From Thiohalomonas sp041685045 (GTDB lineage Bacteria; Pseudomonadota; Gammaproteobacteria; Thiohalomonadales; Thiohalomonadaceae): a DNA stretch of 64,000 nucleotides. The stretch covers positions 53,987 through 117,986 of the forward strand of contig JAWLGP010000015.1 of the NCBI GenBank assembly GCA_041685045.1. Reading direction: 5' to 3'. Each line of letters starts with the position of its first letter. Positions within the stretch are counted from its first letter, which is position 1. Positions 36,395-44,541 of this stretch are shown here, in pieces. The notes beneath the pieces are model-generated. The model did no database searches. It had not been told where the DNA came from and saw only the letters and a list, made by a program, of their open reading frames with translations. A program made the position numbers and the translations under genes.

Positions 36395-38946
36395 CTCTTA
36401 CCAGGCGGGATTTCATCAAGAACAACGCCATCGCGGCGACGGCCACGGCTGCCGGGATCACCCTTCCGGGCGTCAGCACGGCATTGGCCAATACCGGCGG
36501 CCAGATCCGCTGGGACAAGGCTGCCTGCCGCTTCTGCGGCACCGGCTGCAGTGTGCTGCTCGGGGTGAAGGACGGCAAGGTGGTGGCGACCCAGGGCGAC
36601 CCGGACGCACCGGTGAACCGCGGGCTCAACTGCATCAAGGGCTACTTCCTGCCCAAAATCCTCTACGGCCGTGACCGCCTGACCCAGCCGCTGCTGCGCA
36701 AGCGCAACGGCAAATATGCGAAGGATGGCGACTTCGAGCCGGTGTCGTGGGACGAGGCCTTCGACATCATGGCCGAGAAGTGGAAGGAGGCCATCAAGAA
36801 GGACATGGCCGCCAACGCCGGCAAGCCGGTGACGGAACTGACCTCGAGTGTCGGCATGTTCGGCTCGGGCCAATGGACCGTATGGGAGGGCTATGCCGCC
36901 TCCAAGCTGTTCAAGGCCGGCTTCCGCTCCAACAACCTGGATCCCAACGCCCGTCACTGCATGGCCTCGGCGGTGGGCGCCTTCATCCGCGCCTTCGGCA
37001 TCGATGAACCGATGGGTTGCTACGACGACCTGGAGCACGCCGACGTGTTCGTGCTCTGGGGCTCGAACATGGCGGAGATGCACCCGATCCTCTGGTCGCG
37101 CCTGACCGATACCCGCCTGACCAAGCCGGGCTGCGAGGTGCACGTCCTCTCCACCTACGAACACCGTTCATTCGAGCTGGCCGACAACCCCATCGTTTTC
37201 CATCCGCAGACCGATTTGGCGATTGCCAACTACATCGCCAACTACATCATCCAGAACAAGGCCTATAACAAGGACTTCATCGACAAGCACGTCAACTTCA
37301 ACGCCACCGCCACCGACATCGGCTACGGCCTGCGGCCGGAACACCCGCTGGAGCAGGCGGCGAAGAACCCGGGCAAGGGCAAGTTCGACCCGGTCAGCTT
37401 CGAGGAATACGCCAAGCTGGTCGAGCCGTACACGGTCGAACATGCCTCCGAACTGTCGGGCGTACCGAAAGACCAGCTCGAGCGCCTGGCCAAGGCCTAC
37501 GCCGACCCCAAACGCAAGGTGATGTCGCTGTGGACCATGGGCATGAACCAGCACACCCGCGGCGTCTGGCAGAATGGTCTCGTCTACAACATCCACCTGC
37601 TGATGGGGAAGATCTCCGAACCGGGCAACAGCCCCTTCTCCCTCACCGGTCAGCCCTCCGCCTGCGGCACCGCCCGCGAGGTGGGCACCTTCGCCCACCG
37701 CCTTCCCGCCGACCTGGTGGTGGCAAAGCCGGAGCACCGTGCCTTCTCCGAAAAGGTCTGGCAGCTGCCGGACGGGACCATCCCCGGCAAGGTCGGTTAC
37801 CACGCCGTGCTGCAACATCGCATGCTCAAGGACGGCAAGCTCAACGCCTACTGGGTCATGTGCAACAACAACATGCAGGCGGCGCCCAACATGAATGAGG
37901 AGGGCTTCCCGGGCTACCGCAACCCCGCCAACTTCATTGTCGTCTCCGATCCGTACCCGACGGTCACCGCGATGGCGGCCGACCTGATCCTGCCCACGGC
38001 CATGTGGGTGGAGAAGGAGGGCGCCTACGGCAATGCCGAACGCCGTACCCAGTTCTGGCGCGAGCAGGTGAGGGCGCCGGGTGACGCCAAGTCCGACCTG
38101 TGGCAGCTGATGGAGTTTGCCAAACGCTTCAAGGTTGACGAGGTGTGGCCGGCCGACCTGGTGGCGAAGAAACCCGAGTATCGCGGCAAGACCCTGTTCG
38201 ATGTGCTGTTCGCCAACGGCCAGGTGGACGCCTACCCCTACAAGGCCGGCGAGGTAAAGGACGCCGCCGGCAACGTCTACGACAACCACGAGTCGGAGCA
38301 CTTCGGCTTCTACGCCCAGAAGGGACTGTTTGAAGAGTACCGACTGTTCAACTCCGCCTCCGACATCATCAAGAAGGGGCACGAGATGGCGCCGTTCGAG
38401 GCCTATCACCAGGCCCGCGGCATGCGCTGGCCGGTGATCGACGGCAAGGAGACCCTGTGGCGCTTCCGCGGCGGCTACGACCCCCATGTCGAGGGCGGCA
38501 CCGACACGGTCAACTTCTACGGCCGGCCGGACGGGCGCGCCAACATCATTTTCGGCCCGTATGAGCCGGCCGCCGAGAGCCCGGACAAGGAGTTCGACCT
38601 GTGGCTCTGCACCGGCCGTGTGCTTGAGCACTGGCACTCCGGCTCGATGACCCGGCGCGTGCCGGAGCTCTACCGGGCCTTCCCCGACGCGGTGCTGTTC
38701 ATTCACCCCGATGATGCCAAGGCGCGGGGACTGCGGCGCGGCATGAACGCCACCATCGCCACCCGCCGCGGCGAGATCGTGGCCCAGGTGGAGACCCGCG
38801 GCCGCAACCGCATGCCGCGTGGGCTGGTGTTCGTGCCCTGGTTCGACGCGGGCCGCTTGATCAACAAACTGACCCTGGATGCCACCGACCCGCTGTCGAA
38901 GGAAACGGACTTCAAGAAGTGCGCCTGCAAGGTGGCCAAGGCCTGA
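36391..38946 (+). CDS. napA: Periplasmic nitrate reductase catalytic subunit NapA
   Basis: An 851-aa molybdopterin oxidoreductase reducing nitrate to nitrite. The Tat signal is 'LTRRDFIKNNAIAATATAAG'. The [4Fe-4S] ligands are Cys46, Cys49, Cys53 and Cys81 ('CRFCGTGC', 'GLNCIKGY'). The Mo ligand is Cys190 in 'DPNARHCMAS'. It also has 'PVSWDEAFDIMAEK' and the C-terminal dinucleotide-binding domain ending 'FKKCACKVAKA'. Cofactor is bis-MGD, linking to moaA next door. The start at ATG 36391 overlaps napD. Confidence 0.98.
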   Translation: MTLTRRDFIKNNAIAATATAAGITLPGVSTALANTGGQIRWDKAACRFCGTGCSVLLGVKDGKVVATQGDPDAPVNRGLNCIKGYFLPKILYGRDRLTQPLLRKRNGKYAKDGDFEPVSWDEAFDIMAEKWKEAIKKDMAANAGKPVTELTSSVGMFGSGQWTVWEGYAASKLFKAGFRSNNLDPNARHCMASAVGAFIRAFGIDEPMGCYDDLEHADVFVLWGSNMAEMHPILWSRLTDTRLTKPGCEVHVLSTYEHRSFELADNPIVFHPQTDLAIANYIANYIIQNKAYNKDFIDKHVNFNATATDIGYGLRPEHPLEQAAKNPGKGKFDPVSFEEYAKLVEPYTVEHASELSGVPKDQLERLAKAYADPKRKVMSLWTMGMNQHTRGVWQNGLVYNIHLLMGKISEPGNSPFSLTGQPSACGTAREVGTFAHRLPADLVVAKPEHRAFSEKVWQLPDGTIPGKVGYHAVLQHRMLKDGKLNAYWVMCNNNMQAAPNMNEEGFPGYRNPANFIVVSDPYPTVTAMAADLILPTAMWVEKEGAYGNAERRTQFWREQVRAPGDAKSDLWQLMEFAKRFKVDEVWPADLVAKKPEYRGKTLFDVLFANGQVDAYPYKAGEVKDAAGNVYDNHESEHFGFYAQKGLFEEYRLFNSASDIIKKGHEMAPFEAYHQARGMRWPVIDGKETLWRFRGGYDPHVEGGTDTVNFYGRPDGRANIIFGPYEPAAESPDKEFDLWLCTGRVLEHWHSGSMTRRVPELYRAFPDAVLFIHPDDAKARGLRRGMNATIATRRGEIVAQVETRGRNRMPRGLVFVPWFDAGRLINKLTLDATDPLSKETDFKKCACKVAKA

Positions 38947-38962
38947 GGGCCGGGGCAGTCCG

Positions 38963-39817
38963 ATGGCAGAGAGGGGCGAACACAGTGCCGACCGCCGACG
39001 CTTCCTGGGCGACTCGCTCAGGGGCGTCGGTGTGGCCGCCCTGCTCGGGCTCGGCGTCGGCCTTTACTCCCGTTCCGCCTCCTCGCTGCCGGCGCGGGCA
39101 CTGCGCCCGCCCGGCGCCCTGGCCGAGGACGCTTTCGCCGGGGCTTGCGTGCGCTGCGGGCTGTGCGTGCGCGACTGCCCGTTCGACACCCTGCGCCTGG
39201 CGGCGCCGGGTGAGGACGTGAACCTCGGTACACCCTATTTCGTGGCACGGGAGATCCCGTGCGAGATGTGCGAGGACGTCCCCTGCGTGAAGGCCTGCCC
39301 GACCGGTGCGCTGGACCCGCAACTGACCGTGATCGACGACGCCCGCATGGGCCTGGCGGTGCTCACCGATCAGGAAAACTGTATCGCCTTCCGCGGGCTG
39401 CGCTGCGAGGTCTGCTTCAACACCTGTCCGGTGCGCGGCACGGCGATCACGCTGGAATATCGACACAACCCCCGTTCCGGCAAGCACGCCCTGTTCATTC
39501 CGGAAGTGCACGCCGACGCCTGTACCGGCTGCGGCAAGTGCGAGCAGGCCTGCATCCTGGAGGAAGCCGCAATCAAGGTGCTGCCGCTTTCGCTGGCGCG
39601 GGGCGAACTGGGTGGACACTACCGTCTCGGCTGGGAGGAGAAACAGAAGGCCGGAGGCAGCCTGGTGGCCCCCGACCAGCCGCACGAATACAACCTGCCG
39701 CAGGGCATGCGCTACGACCATGGCGGTGAGGGGCTGACGGGAGGGTCGGCCGGTGAGACGCCGTTTGGCGATGACCCGCTGAAGACCCTTAATCGCGGGC
39801 TGGAGGGGGGCCGATGA
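38963..39817 (+). CDS. napG: NapG, quinol dehydrogenase ferredoxin subunit
   Basis: A 284-aa periplasmic protein with a Tat-type signal ('ADRRRFLGDSLRGVGVAALLG') and four [4Fe-4S] clusters: 'CVRCGLCVRDCP', 'CEMCEDVPCVKACP', 'CEVCFNTCP' and 'CTGCGKCEQAC'. NapG works with membrane NapH to pass electrons from quinol to NapA/NapB or NapC. The napH start overlaps its 3' end by 4 nt. Confidence 0.95.
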   Translation: MAERGEHSADRRRFLGDSLRGVGVAALLGLGVGLYSRSASSLPARALRPPGALAEDAFAGACVRCGLCVRDCPFDTLRLAAPGEDVNLGTPYFVAREIPCEMCEDVPCVKACPTGALDPQLTVIDDARMGLAVLTDQENCIAFRGLRCEVCFNTCPVRGTAITLEYRHNPRSGKHALFIPEVHADACTGCGKCEQACILEEAAIKVLPLSLARGELGGHYRLGWEEKQKAGGSLVAPDQPHEYNLPQGMRYDHGGEGLTGGSAGETPFGDDPLKTLNRGLEGGR

Positions 39818-40695
39818 CCACCGCACCCGGAACCGGCGCGGAGCGCCCCCGGAGCTGGCTGCGCGCTAACCGTTGGCTGCTGCTGCGTCGTTTCAGCCAG
39901 TTCGGCATCCTCGGCCTGTTTGTCGCCGGTCCGCTGGCGGGCATCTGGATCGTGAAAGGCACGCTCGCTTCCAGTTTGACGCTGGACGTGCTGCCGCTTA
40001 CGGACCCGCTGCTGGTGCTCCAGAGCCTGTTCGCAGGCCATCTGCCGGAGAGCGCCGCCATCATCGGTGCACTGCTGGTGATCGCGTTCTATCTGCTGGT
40101 CGGCGGCCGTGCCTACTGCTCCTGGGTCTGCCCGATCAACGTCGTTACCGACGCCGCCGCCTGGTTGCGGGAGCGTCTGGGGTTGCGCCCGGCCACACAA
40201 ACGCCGCGCAGCACCCGTTACTGGATATTGGGTGCCGTGCTGGGGGTGTCGGCGCTGACCGGAAGCCTGGTTTGGGAGCTGGTGAATCCGGTGTCGATCC
40301 TGTTCCGCGGCCTGCTGTACGGAATGGGAATGGCCGGCCTCGTGGTCGCCGCCGTTTTCCTTTACGACCTGCTGGTGGCCCGTCGCGGCTGGTGCGGACA
40401 CCTGTGTCCGGTCGGCGCCTTCTACGGCCTGTTGGGTCGCGCCAGCCTGTTGCGGATCGCCGCACCCGAGCGCACCCAGTGCAATGACTGCATGGACTGC
40501 TTCAACGTCTGCCCCGAACCCCAGGTGATCCGGCCGGCGCTGAAGGGTGAGGGATCGGTCTTGATCAATGACGCCGCCTGCACCAACTGCGGGCGCTGTA
40601 TCGATGTTTGCAGCAAACAGGTGTTCCGCTTCGGCAGCCGTTTCGCGCATGGCCGCACCGGTTCAACCATCAATCAGAGGGAGGTTACGCCATGA
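39814..40695 (+). CDS. napH: NapH, membrane quinol dehydrogenase subunit
   Basis: A 293-aa protein with about four transmembrane helices. It has CxxxCP motifs ('CSWVCPINVV', 'CGHLCPVGAFYG') and two cytoplasmic-type clusters 'CNDCMDCFNVCP' and 'CTNCGRCIDVC'. It oxidises quinol and hands electrons to NapG. It overlaps napG and napB by 4 nt each, showing tight coupling. Confidence 0.95.
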   Translation: MTTAPGTGAERPRSWLRANRWLLLRRFSQFGILGLFVAGPLAGIWIVKGTLASSLTLDVLPLTDPLLVLQSLFAGHLPESAAIIGALLVIAFYLLVGGRAYCSWVCPINVVTDAAAWLRERLGLRPATQTPRSTRYWILGAVLGVSALTGSLVWELVNPVSILFRGLLYGMGMAGLVVAAVFLYDLLVARRGWCGHLCPVGAFYGLLGRASLLRIAAPERTQCNDCMDCFNVCPEPQVIRPALKGEGSVLINDAACTNCGRCIDVCSKQVFRFGSRFAHGRTGSTINQREVTP

Positions 40696-41135
40696 AAAAG
40701 CCACTGCTCGCAGGCGTGTCGCTGTCGTTCGCAGCGCTCATCCTGTCCGCGTCGGCCCAAGCCGCCGACGTCCAGTCCCTGCGCGGGGCCGCACCGCTCG
40801 ACAGCGAGGCCGTGCAGCCGTCGATGGCCCGTTGGGAGCGGGATCACGCGCCGATCCCGCGCGACTTCACACAGCAACCGCCGCTGATCCCGCACACCAT
40901 CGAGGGCTACAACGTCAATCTCAAGGCCAACAAGTGCCTGACCTGCCATAGCTGGGCCAACTACCAGCGGGCGCGGGCCACCAAGATCAGCCAGACCCAT
41001 TTCAAGGACCGCGATGGCAATGATCTGGCCGACGTTTCTGCCCGGCGCTACTTCTGCACCCAGTGCCATGTGCCGCAGAAGGATGCAAAACCGTTGGTGG
41101 AGAACACCTTCGAGCCGGTGATCGGCGCACGCTGA
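40692..41135 (+). CDS. napB: NapB, di-heme cytochrome c subunit
   Basis: A 147-aa periplasmic cytochrome with a Sec signal ('LSFAALILSASAQA') and two heme motifs, CLTCH (82-86) and CTQCH (122-126). NapB-typical 'YNVNLKANKCLTCHSWANY' and 'ARRYFCTQCHVPQKDAKPLV' are present. It is the electron-transfer partner of NapA. A GGGAGG site precedes ATG 40692. Confidence 0.97.
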   Translation: MKKPLLAGVSLSFAALILSASAQAADVQSLRGAAPLDSEAVQPSMARWERDHAPIPRDFTQQPPLIPHTIEGYNVNLKANKCLTCHSWANYQRARATKISQTHFKDRDGNDLADVSARRYFCTQCHVPQKDAKPLVENTFEPVIGAR

Positions 41136-41198
41136 TCCCTCACCCGCCGTTGCTGCGGATCGGCCAGAGGCCCCACGACAAGCGAGCGAGACTCAGCC

Positions 41199-41822
41199 AT
41201 GTTCGAAACAAATGAAAACGGTTTCATCAAGCGTTGGTGGCAGGCGTTGAAGCGCCCGAGCCGCCGCTCTCTCGGGACGCTGGCCGGCGGCGGATTCGTC
41301 ATCGGCATCCTGTTCTGGGGCGGCTTTAATACCGCAATGGAGGCCACCAACACCGAGACGTTCTGTATCTCCTGTCACGAAATGGAAGAGAATGTTTACC
41401 AGGAGTACAAGAACACCATCCACTACAACAACCGCACCGGCGTGCGTGCGACCTGCCCCGACTGCCATGTGCCGCGCGAGTGGGAGCACAAGATGGTGCG
41501 CAAGGTCCAGGCAACCAACGAACTGCTGCACAAGGTGATGGGCAGCATCGACACACCGGAGAAGTTCGAGGCCAAGCGGCTGCAACTGGCGCGTAACGTC
41601 TGGGCGGCGATGGAGGCCACCGATTCGCGGGAGTGTCGCAACTGCCACGACTACGACTCGATGGACTTCACGATGCAGGGCCGTCGTTCGGTACCGCAGC
41701 ACATCGAAGGTTTCGAGGCGGGCAAGACCTGCATCGACTGCCACAAGGGGATCGCCCACTCGCTGCCGGCGATGTATGAAGTGGACCCATCGGCCGCGGT
41801 CGGGACGGCCTTGGTCAAGTGA
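41199..41822 (+). CDS. napC: NapC, tetraheme quinol dehydrogenase (NapC/NirT family)
   Basis: A 207-aa membrane-anchored cytochrome with one N-terminal helix (residues about 27-46) and four CxxCH motifs: CISCH (56-60), CPDCH (86-90), CRNCH (146-150) and CIDCH (178-182). It takes electrons from menaquinol or ubiquinol to NapB. Having both NapC and NapGH gives two possible quinol routes. It is last in the operon and is followed by a strong terminator. Confidence 0.97.
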   Translation: MFETNENGFIKRWWQALKRPSRRSLGTLAGGGFVIGILFWGGFNTAMEATNTETFCISCHEMEENVYQEYKNTIHYNNRTGVRATCPDCHVPREWEHKMVRKVQATNELLHKVMGSIDTPEKFEAKRLQLARNVWAAMEATDSRECRNCHDYDSMDFTMQGRRSVPQHIEGFEAGKTCIDCHKGIAHSLPAMYEVDPSAAVGTALVK

Positions 41823-41912
41823 TCGCCGGGTTTGCCGGATAAGTCCGCTTTCGCCGCGAGACTGCTGACAGGCATCCCGCAAGCTGCAAACCGCCCTGCC
41901 GGGACAAGGATG

Positions 41913-41939
41913 AAGGCCACCCGAAAGGGTGGCCTTTTT
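41913..41939 (+). terminator. Intrinsic terminator of the nap operon
   Basis: GGCCACCC-GAAA-GGGTGGCC (41915-41934), an 8-bp perfect stem with a GNRA-like tetraloop, is followed by TTTTT. It lies about 90 nt after the napC stop. Confidence 0.93.
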
Positions 41940-41966
41940 GGCTTTGGGCGGCAGGATCGGCCAGAA

Positions 41967-41998
41967 CCCGTCATTCCCGCGAAGGCGGGAATCCAGGC
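41967..41998 (+). repeat. 32-nt repeat, left copy (contains ATTCCCGCGAAGGCGGGAAT)
   Basis: The core ATTCCCGC-GAAG-GCGGGAAT is a hairpin of a dispersed proteobacterial repeat (dRS3-like in layout). The whole 32 nt recurs in inverse orientation at 46988-47019 with one mismatch. A further matching 11-mer lies inside at 42021-42031 and 46953-46963. Confidence 0.85.
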
Positions 41999-42487
41999 AT
42001 CGACGGCAGCATCGGCCAATAGCTGCCGTTCATGCGGGAGCGTTTAATGGCCGGTTATGGTGCACTCGGTCGCTGGGCCGTTGATTCGGCAGGCACCACC
42101 AGCGGACCGAGCGAGCTGCTAGGCTCCAGGCGGCTGCGTTTCTTGTCATCTAAACCGGGTGGCAAATATCGGCAAGGATGGGAGTCAACTGTCCGCCGGC
42201 GGGGTGCGAGACACTGTATGGATATTGCCGTGGGCGAACGAAGCTGGCCTTCGGTCATTAACCCTAATGTTCCAAGGGGGGTTGACTCACGTTTGGGGAG
42301 AGGCAACACTGCCGCAAAACATATGGAAGGAAGGCTTTGAATTAAGTCAAAGCCTCGCGCTATTAGAGAAATTAAATCTCTTGTTGTCCATCATTTCGAT
42401 AAGCCGACCAGGTGTGTCGGTCTTGCCTGTCAACGGGACACTTTCCTTTAATTTAGCTCACTGTTCGTTGGGTGGAGAGCAAATCAG

Positions 42488-43081
42488 GTGGCATGCGCAT
42501 TGAACATGCGCTCACGCAGATTGTTATCGCGTGCCTCGATAACAGTTCGGTTCACCACCCCCGTTTTTTTATTTCTTGCGCTAAACCCGATATTGGCGAT
42601 TGCCGATCCGGAGGCGCCCCTCAGCACCAGACTCCAGGTGCAAGTTGCGTACGTTTATCAGTTCACCAAGTTTATTCGCTGGCCTGAAGCTGCCTTCCAG
42701 CGACAGCCCTCTTCGTTCCGTATCTGCGTCGACGCTTCGTCAGACATGCTGCCCTATTTCTTCTCACTGGAAGGGCGGACTACCGGTAATCGCATGATAG
42801 AGATACTCGGCAATGGGACGAACGACCTCATATCCGACTGTCAGATATATGTTCTTGCGAAGTGGCGTCCTGAAACTGCGGTAGCCGCTGCTCCCATATT
42901 AACGGTAAGCGACGAAGAAGGGTTCGTTGAACGCGGCGGAATGATTGGGCTTGTCGTGAACGAGGGCAGCGTGCGCTTTGATGTGAATCTTCCGGCCGCG
43001 AGGGGGGCCGGATTGGAGATCAGCGCCAAGTTGCTGGAAGCGGCCAATCTCATTGTCGGTAAACGGCGTCATGAAAATTAG
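42488..43081 (+). CDS. YfiR-family (DUF4154) periplasmic protein
   Basis: A 197-aa protein with a signal peptide (hydrophobic 'VFLFLALNPILAIA') and the YfiR pattern: 'VQVAYVYQFTKFIRWPEAAF', 'FRICVDASSDMLPYF', 'CQIYVLAKW', 'ILTVSDEEGFVERGGMIGLVV', 'VRFDVNLPAARGAGLEISAKLLEAA'. YfiR of Pseudomonas represses a CHASE8 diguanylate cyclase in the periplasm; here the CHASE8-like partner is the kinase that follows. The start is GTG 42488 or ATG 42506. Its stop overlaps the kinase start. Confidence 0.88.
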   Translation: MACALNMRSRRLLSRASITVRFTTPVFLFLALNPILAIADPEAPLSTRLQVQVAYVYQFTKFIRWPEAAFQRQPSSFRICVDASSDMLPYFFSLEGRTTGNRMIEILGNGTNDLISDCQIYVLAKWRPETAVAAAPILTVSDEEGFVERGGMIGLVVNEGSVRFDVNLPAARGAGLEISAKLLEAANLIVGKRRHEN

Positions 43082-44513
43082 CCCATTCAGACGACTGAAC
43101 ATCCGGAAAAAGATGGTCCTGATTATTATGACCGTCGCCGTTGTCAGCATGCTTGGCGAGGGACTTTCCTTGGCTATCCATGGCATGGCAGTCCAGCGGG
43201 AAGCATTTTTGGACAAGTATGATGTTCTGACAAGAATTTCGGCCGACCGTAGTGCGGCTGCGGTGGTCTTTAGCGATGCGCGCCTTGCCAAAGAGAATGT
43301 CGCGGCATTGCTGGGCGACGAGGATGTTGTCGACGCCTGTATCTTCGATGCGCAAGGCCGAGTGCTCGCGCAAGAACTTCGTGACGGTGGCGACTGCCCT
43401 CCCTACCGACTAGATAGCTCGTCCAACATCGACATGGGCTATCTGAACGTCCATCAGCCTATCGTTCTTGACAACGAGGTCATTGGCGCAGTCTACCTGC
43501 GCGCCCAACTGACGAAACTCTCCAACGCGGTGTGGCGGGTTATTGTGGTCACCGCCATCATCTTCGTTCTCGGTGCAATCATCGCGCTCTACCTGGCATC
43601 CCGTCTGCAAGACATCGTTTCGGGTCCTATCCAGAGGCTTGCCGCATTAGCTCAATACGTTTCTGACAGCCGAGACTACAGCGTGAAAGCGAAGGCGCAG
43701 AGTGATGATGAAGTTGGCGCACTTGTCGCCAGTTTCAATGTCATGCTCGACACCATTCATCGGCAGCACAATGATCTCGAAGCTTCTAGGGCACAACTGG
43801 AAGAATTGGTGGCGGTGCGCACACACGATCTTCAACAGGCCAATGAAGATCTCAAGTCGTTCTCCTACTCCGTGTCGCACGACCTGCGCGCGCCACTACG
43901 TACGATCAATGGCTTTTCCGCAATATTGGTAGAGGACTTTGGTGAACAGTTGGATGGTGAGGCGAGCCGATACTTGCAGCGCATTCAAAGCGCATCTGCC
44001 CACATGGACGTCCTGATCGAGTCCTTACTGACGTTGTCAAACCTATCCCATAAGGAGATGGTTGTCTCCGAATCGGAAGACAACATGACTCGCTTGGCCA
44101 AAGAATGTGTCAGACGATTGCAGGAAGCCGATCCTAACCATCCAGTTGAGGTAGTGATAGAAGGGGGCATGTCGGCGCGGGGCGACCAGTCACTGCTGGC
44201 AATCCTCTATACGAACCTCATTGGCAACGCCTGGAAGTATTCCAGCAGGATGAATAGACCGAGGATCGAAGTTGGTGCAGTGATGGCCGGCACGAGAAGG
44301 GTCTTTTTTGTACGCGACAATGGCGTCGGATTCGACGTGCAATATTCCCAAAAGCTGTTCTGTCCCTTTGAACGTCTACACGGGAAAGACGAGTTCGATG
44401 GTGTCGGCATTGGCTTGGCGACGGTGAAACGGATTATTGACAGGCACCATGGCGAGGTATGGGCCGAATCTGTTCCGAATGAAGGAGCAACTTTCTTCTT
44501 CACCTTGGGATAG
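43071..44513 (+). CDS. CHASE8-like sensor histidine kinase
   Basis: A 480-aa membrane kinase. TM1 (about residues 15-33) is followed by a periplasmic CHASE8-like region ('VLTRISADRSAAAVVFSDA', 'DACIFDAQGRVLA'), TM2 (about 155-178), HAMP and a coiled coil. The H-box has phospho-acceptor His270 ('SYSVSHDLRAPLRTING'). The ATPase domain has 'NLIGNAWKYS', 'DNGVGFD' and 'GVGIGLATVKRI'. There is no receiver domain and no response regulator nearby. The start overlaps the YfiR stop, arguing that YfiR gates its signal. Codon use is less GC-rich than in the nap genes. Confidence 0.92.
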   Translation: MKISPFRRLNIRKKMVLIIMTVAVVSMLGEGLSLAIHGMAVQREAFLDKYDVLTRISADRSAAAVVFSDARLAKENVAALLGDEDVVDACIFDAQGRVLAQELRDGGDCPPYRLDSSSNIDMGYLNVHQPIVLDNEVIGAVYLRAQLTKLSNAVWRVIVVTAIIFVLGAIIALYLASRLQDIVSGPIQRLAALAQYVSDSRDYSVKAKAQSDDEVGALVASFNVMLDTIHRQHNDLEASRAQLEELVAVRTHDLQQANEDLKSFSYSVSHDLRAPLRTINGFSAILVEDFGEQLDGEASRYLQRIQSASAHMDVLIESLLTLSNLSHKEMVVSESEDNMTRLAKECVRRLQEADPNHPVEVVIEGGMSARGDQSLLAILYTNLIGNAWKYSSRMNRPRIEVGAVMAGTRRVFFVRDNGVGFDVQYSQKLFCPFERLHGKDEFDGVGIGLATVKRIIDRHHGEVWAESVPNEGATFFFTLG

Positions 44514-44541
44514 ATTTCAATGCCTATGAGAAGGGGGGAAT

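Larger units (their letters stand above)
41823..42487. other. Gap between napC and the YfiR gene
   Basis: About 665 nt without a supportable gene. It contains the nap terminator (41913-41939) and the left copy of the 32-nt inverted repeat (41967-41998). Base composition falls towards AT from about 42330 on, where the yfiR promoter should lie. Confidence 0.6.

Noticed and set aside
37168..38706. A 512-codon minus-strand frame
   Set aside because: Antisense to napA; no recognisable motif or ribosome site.
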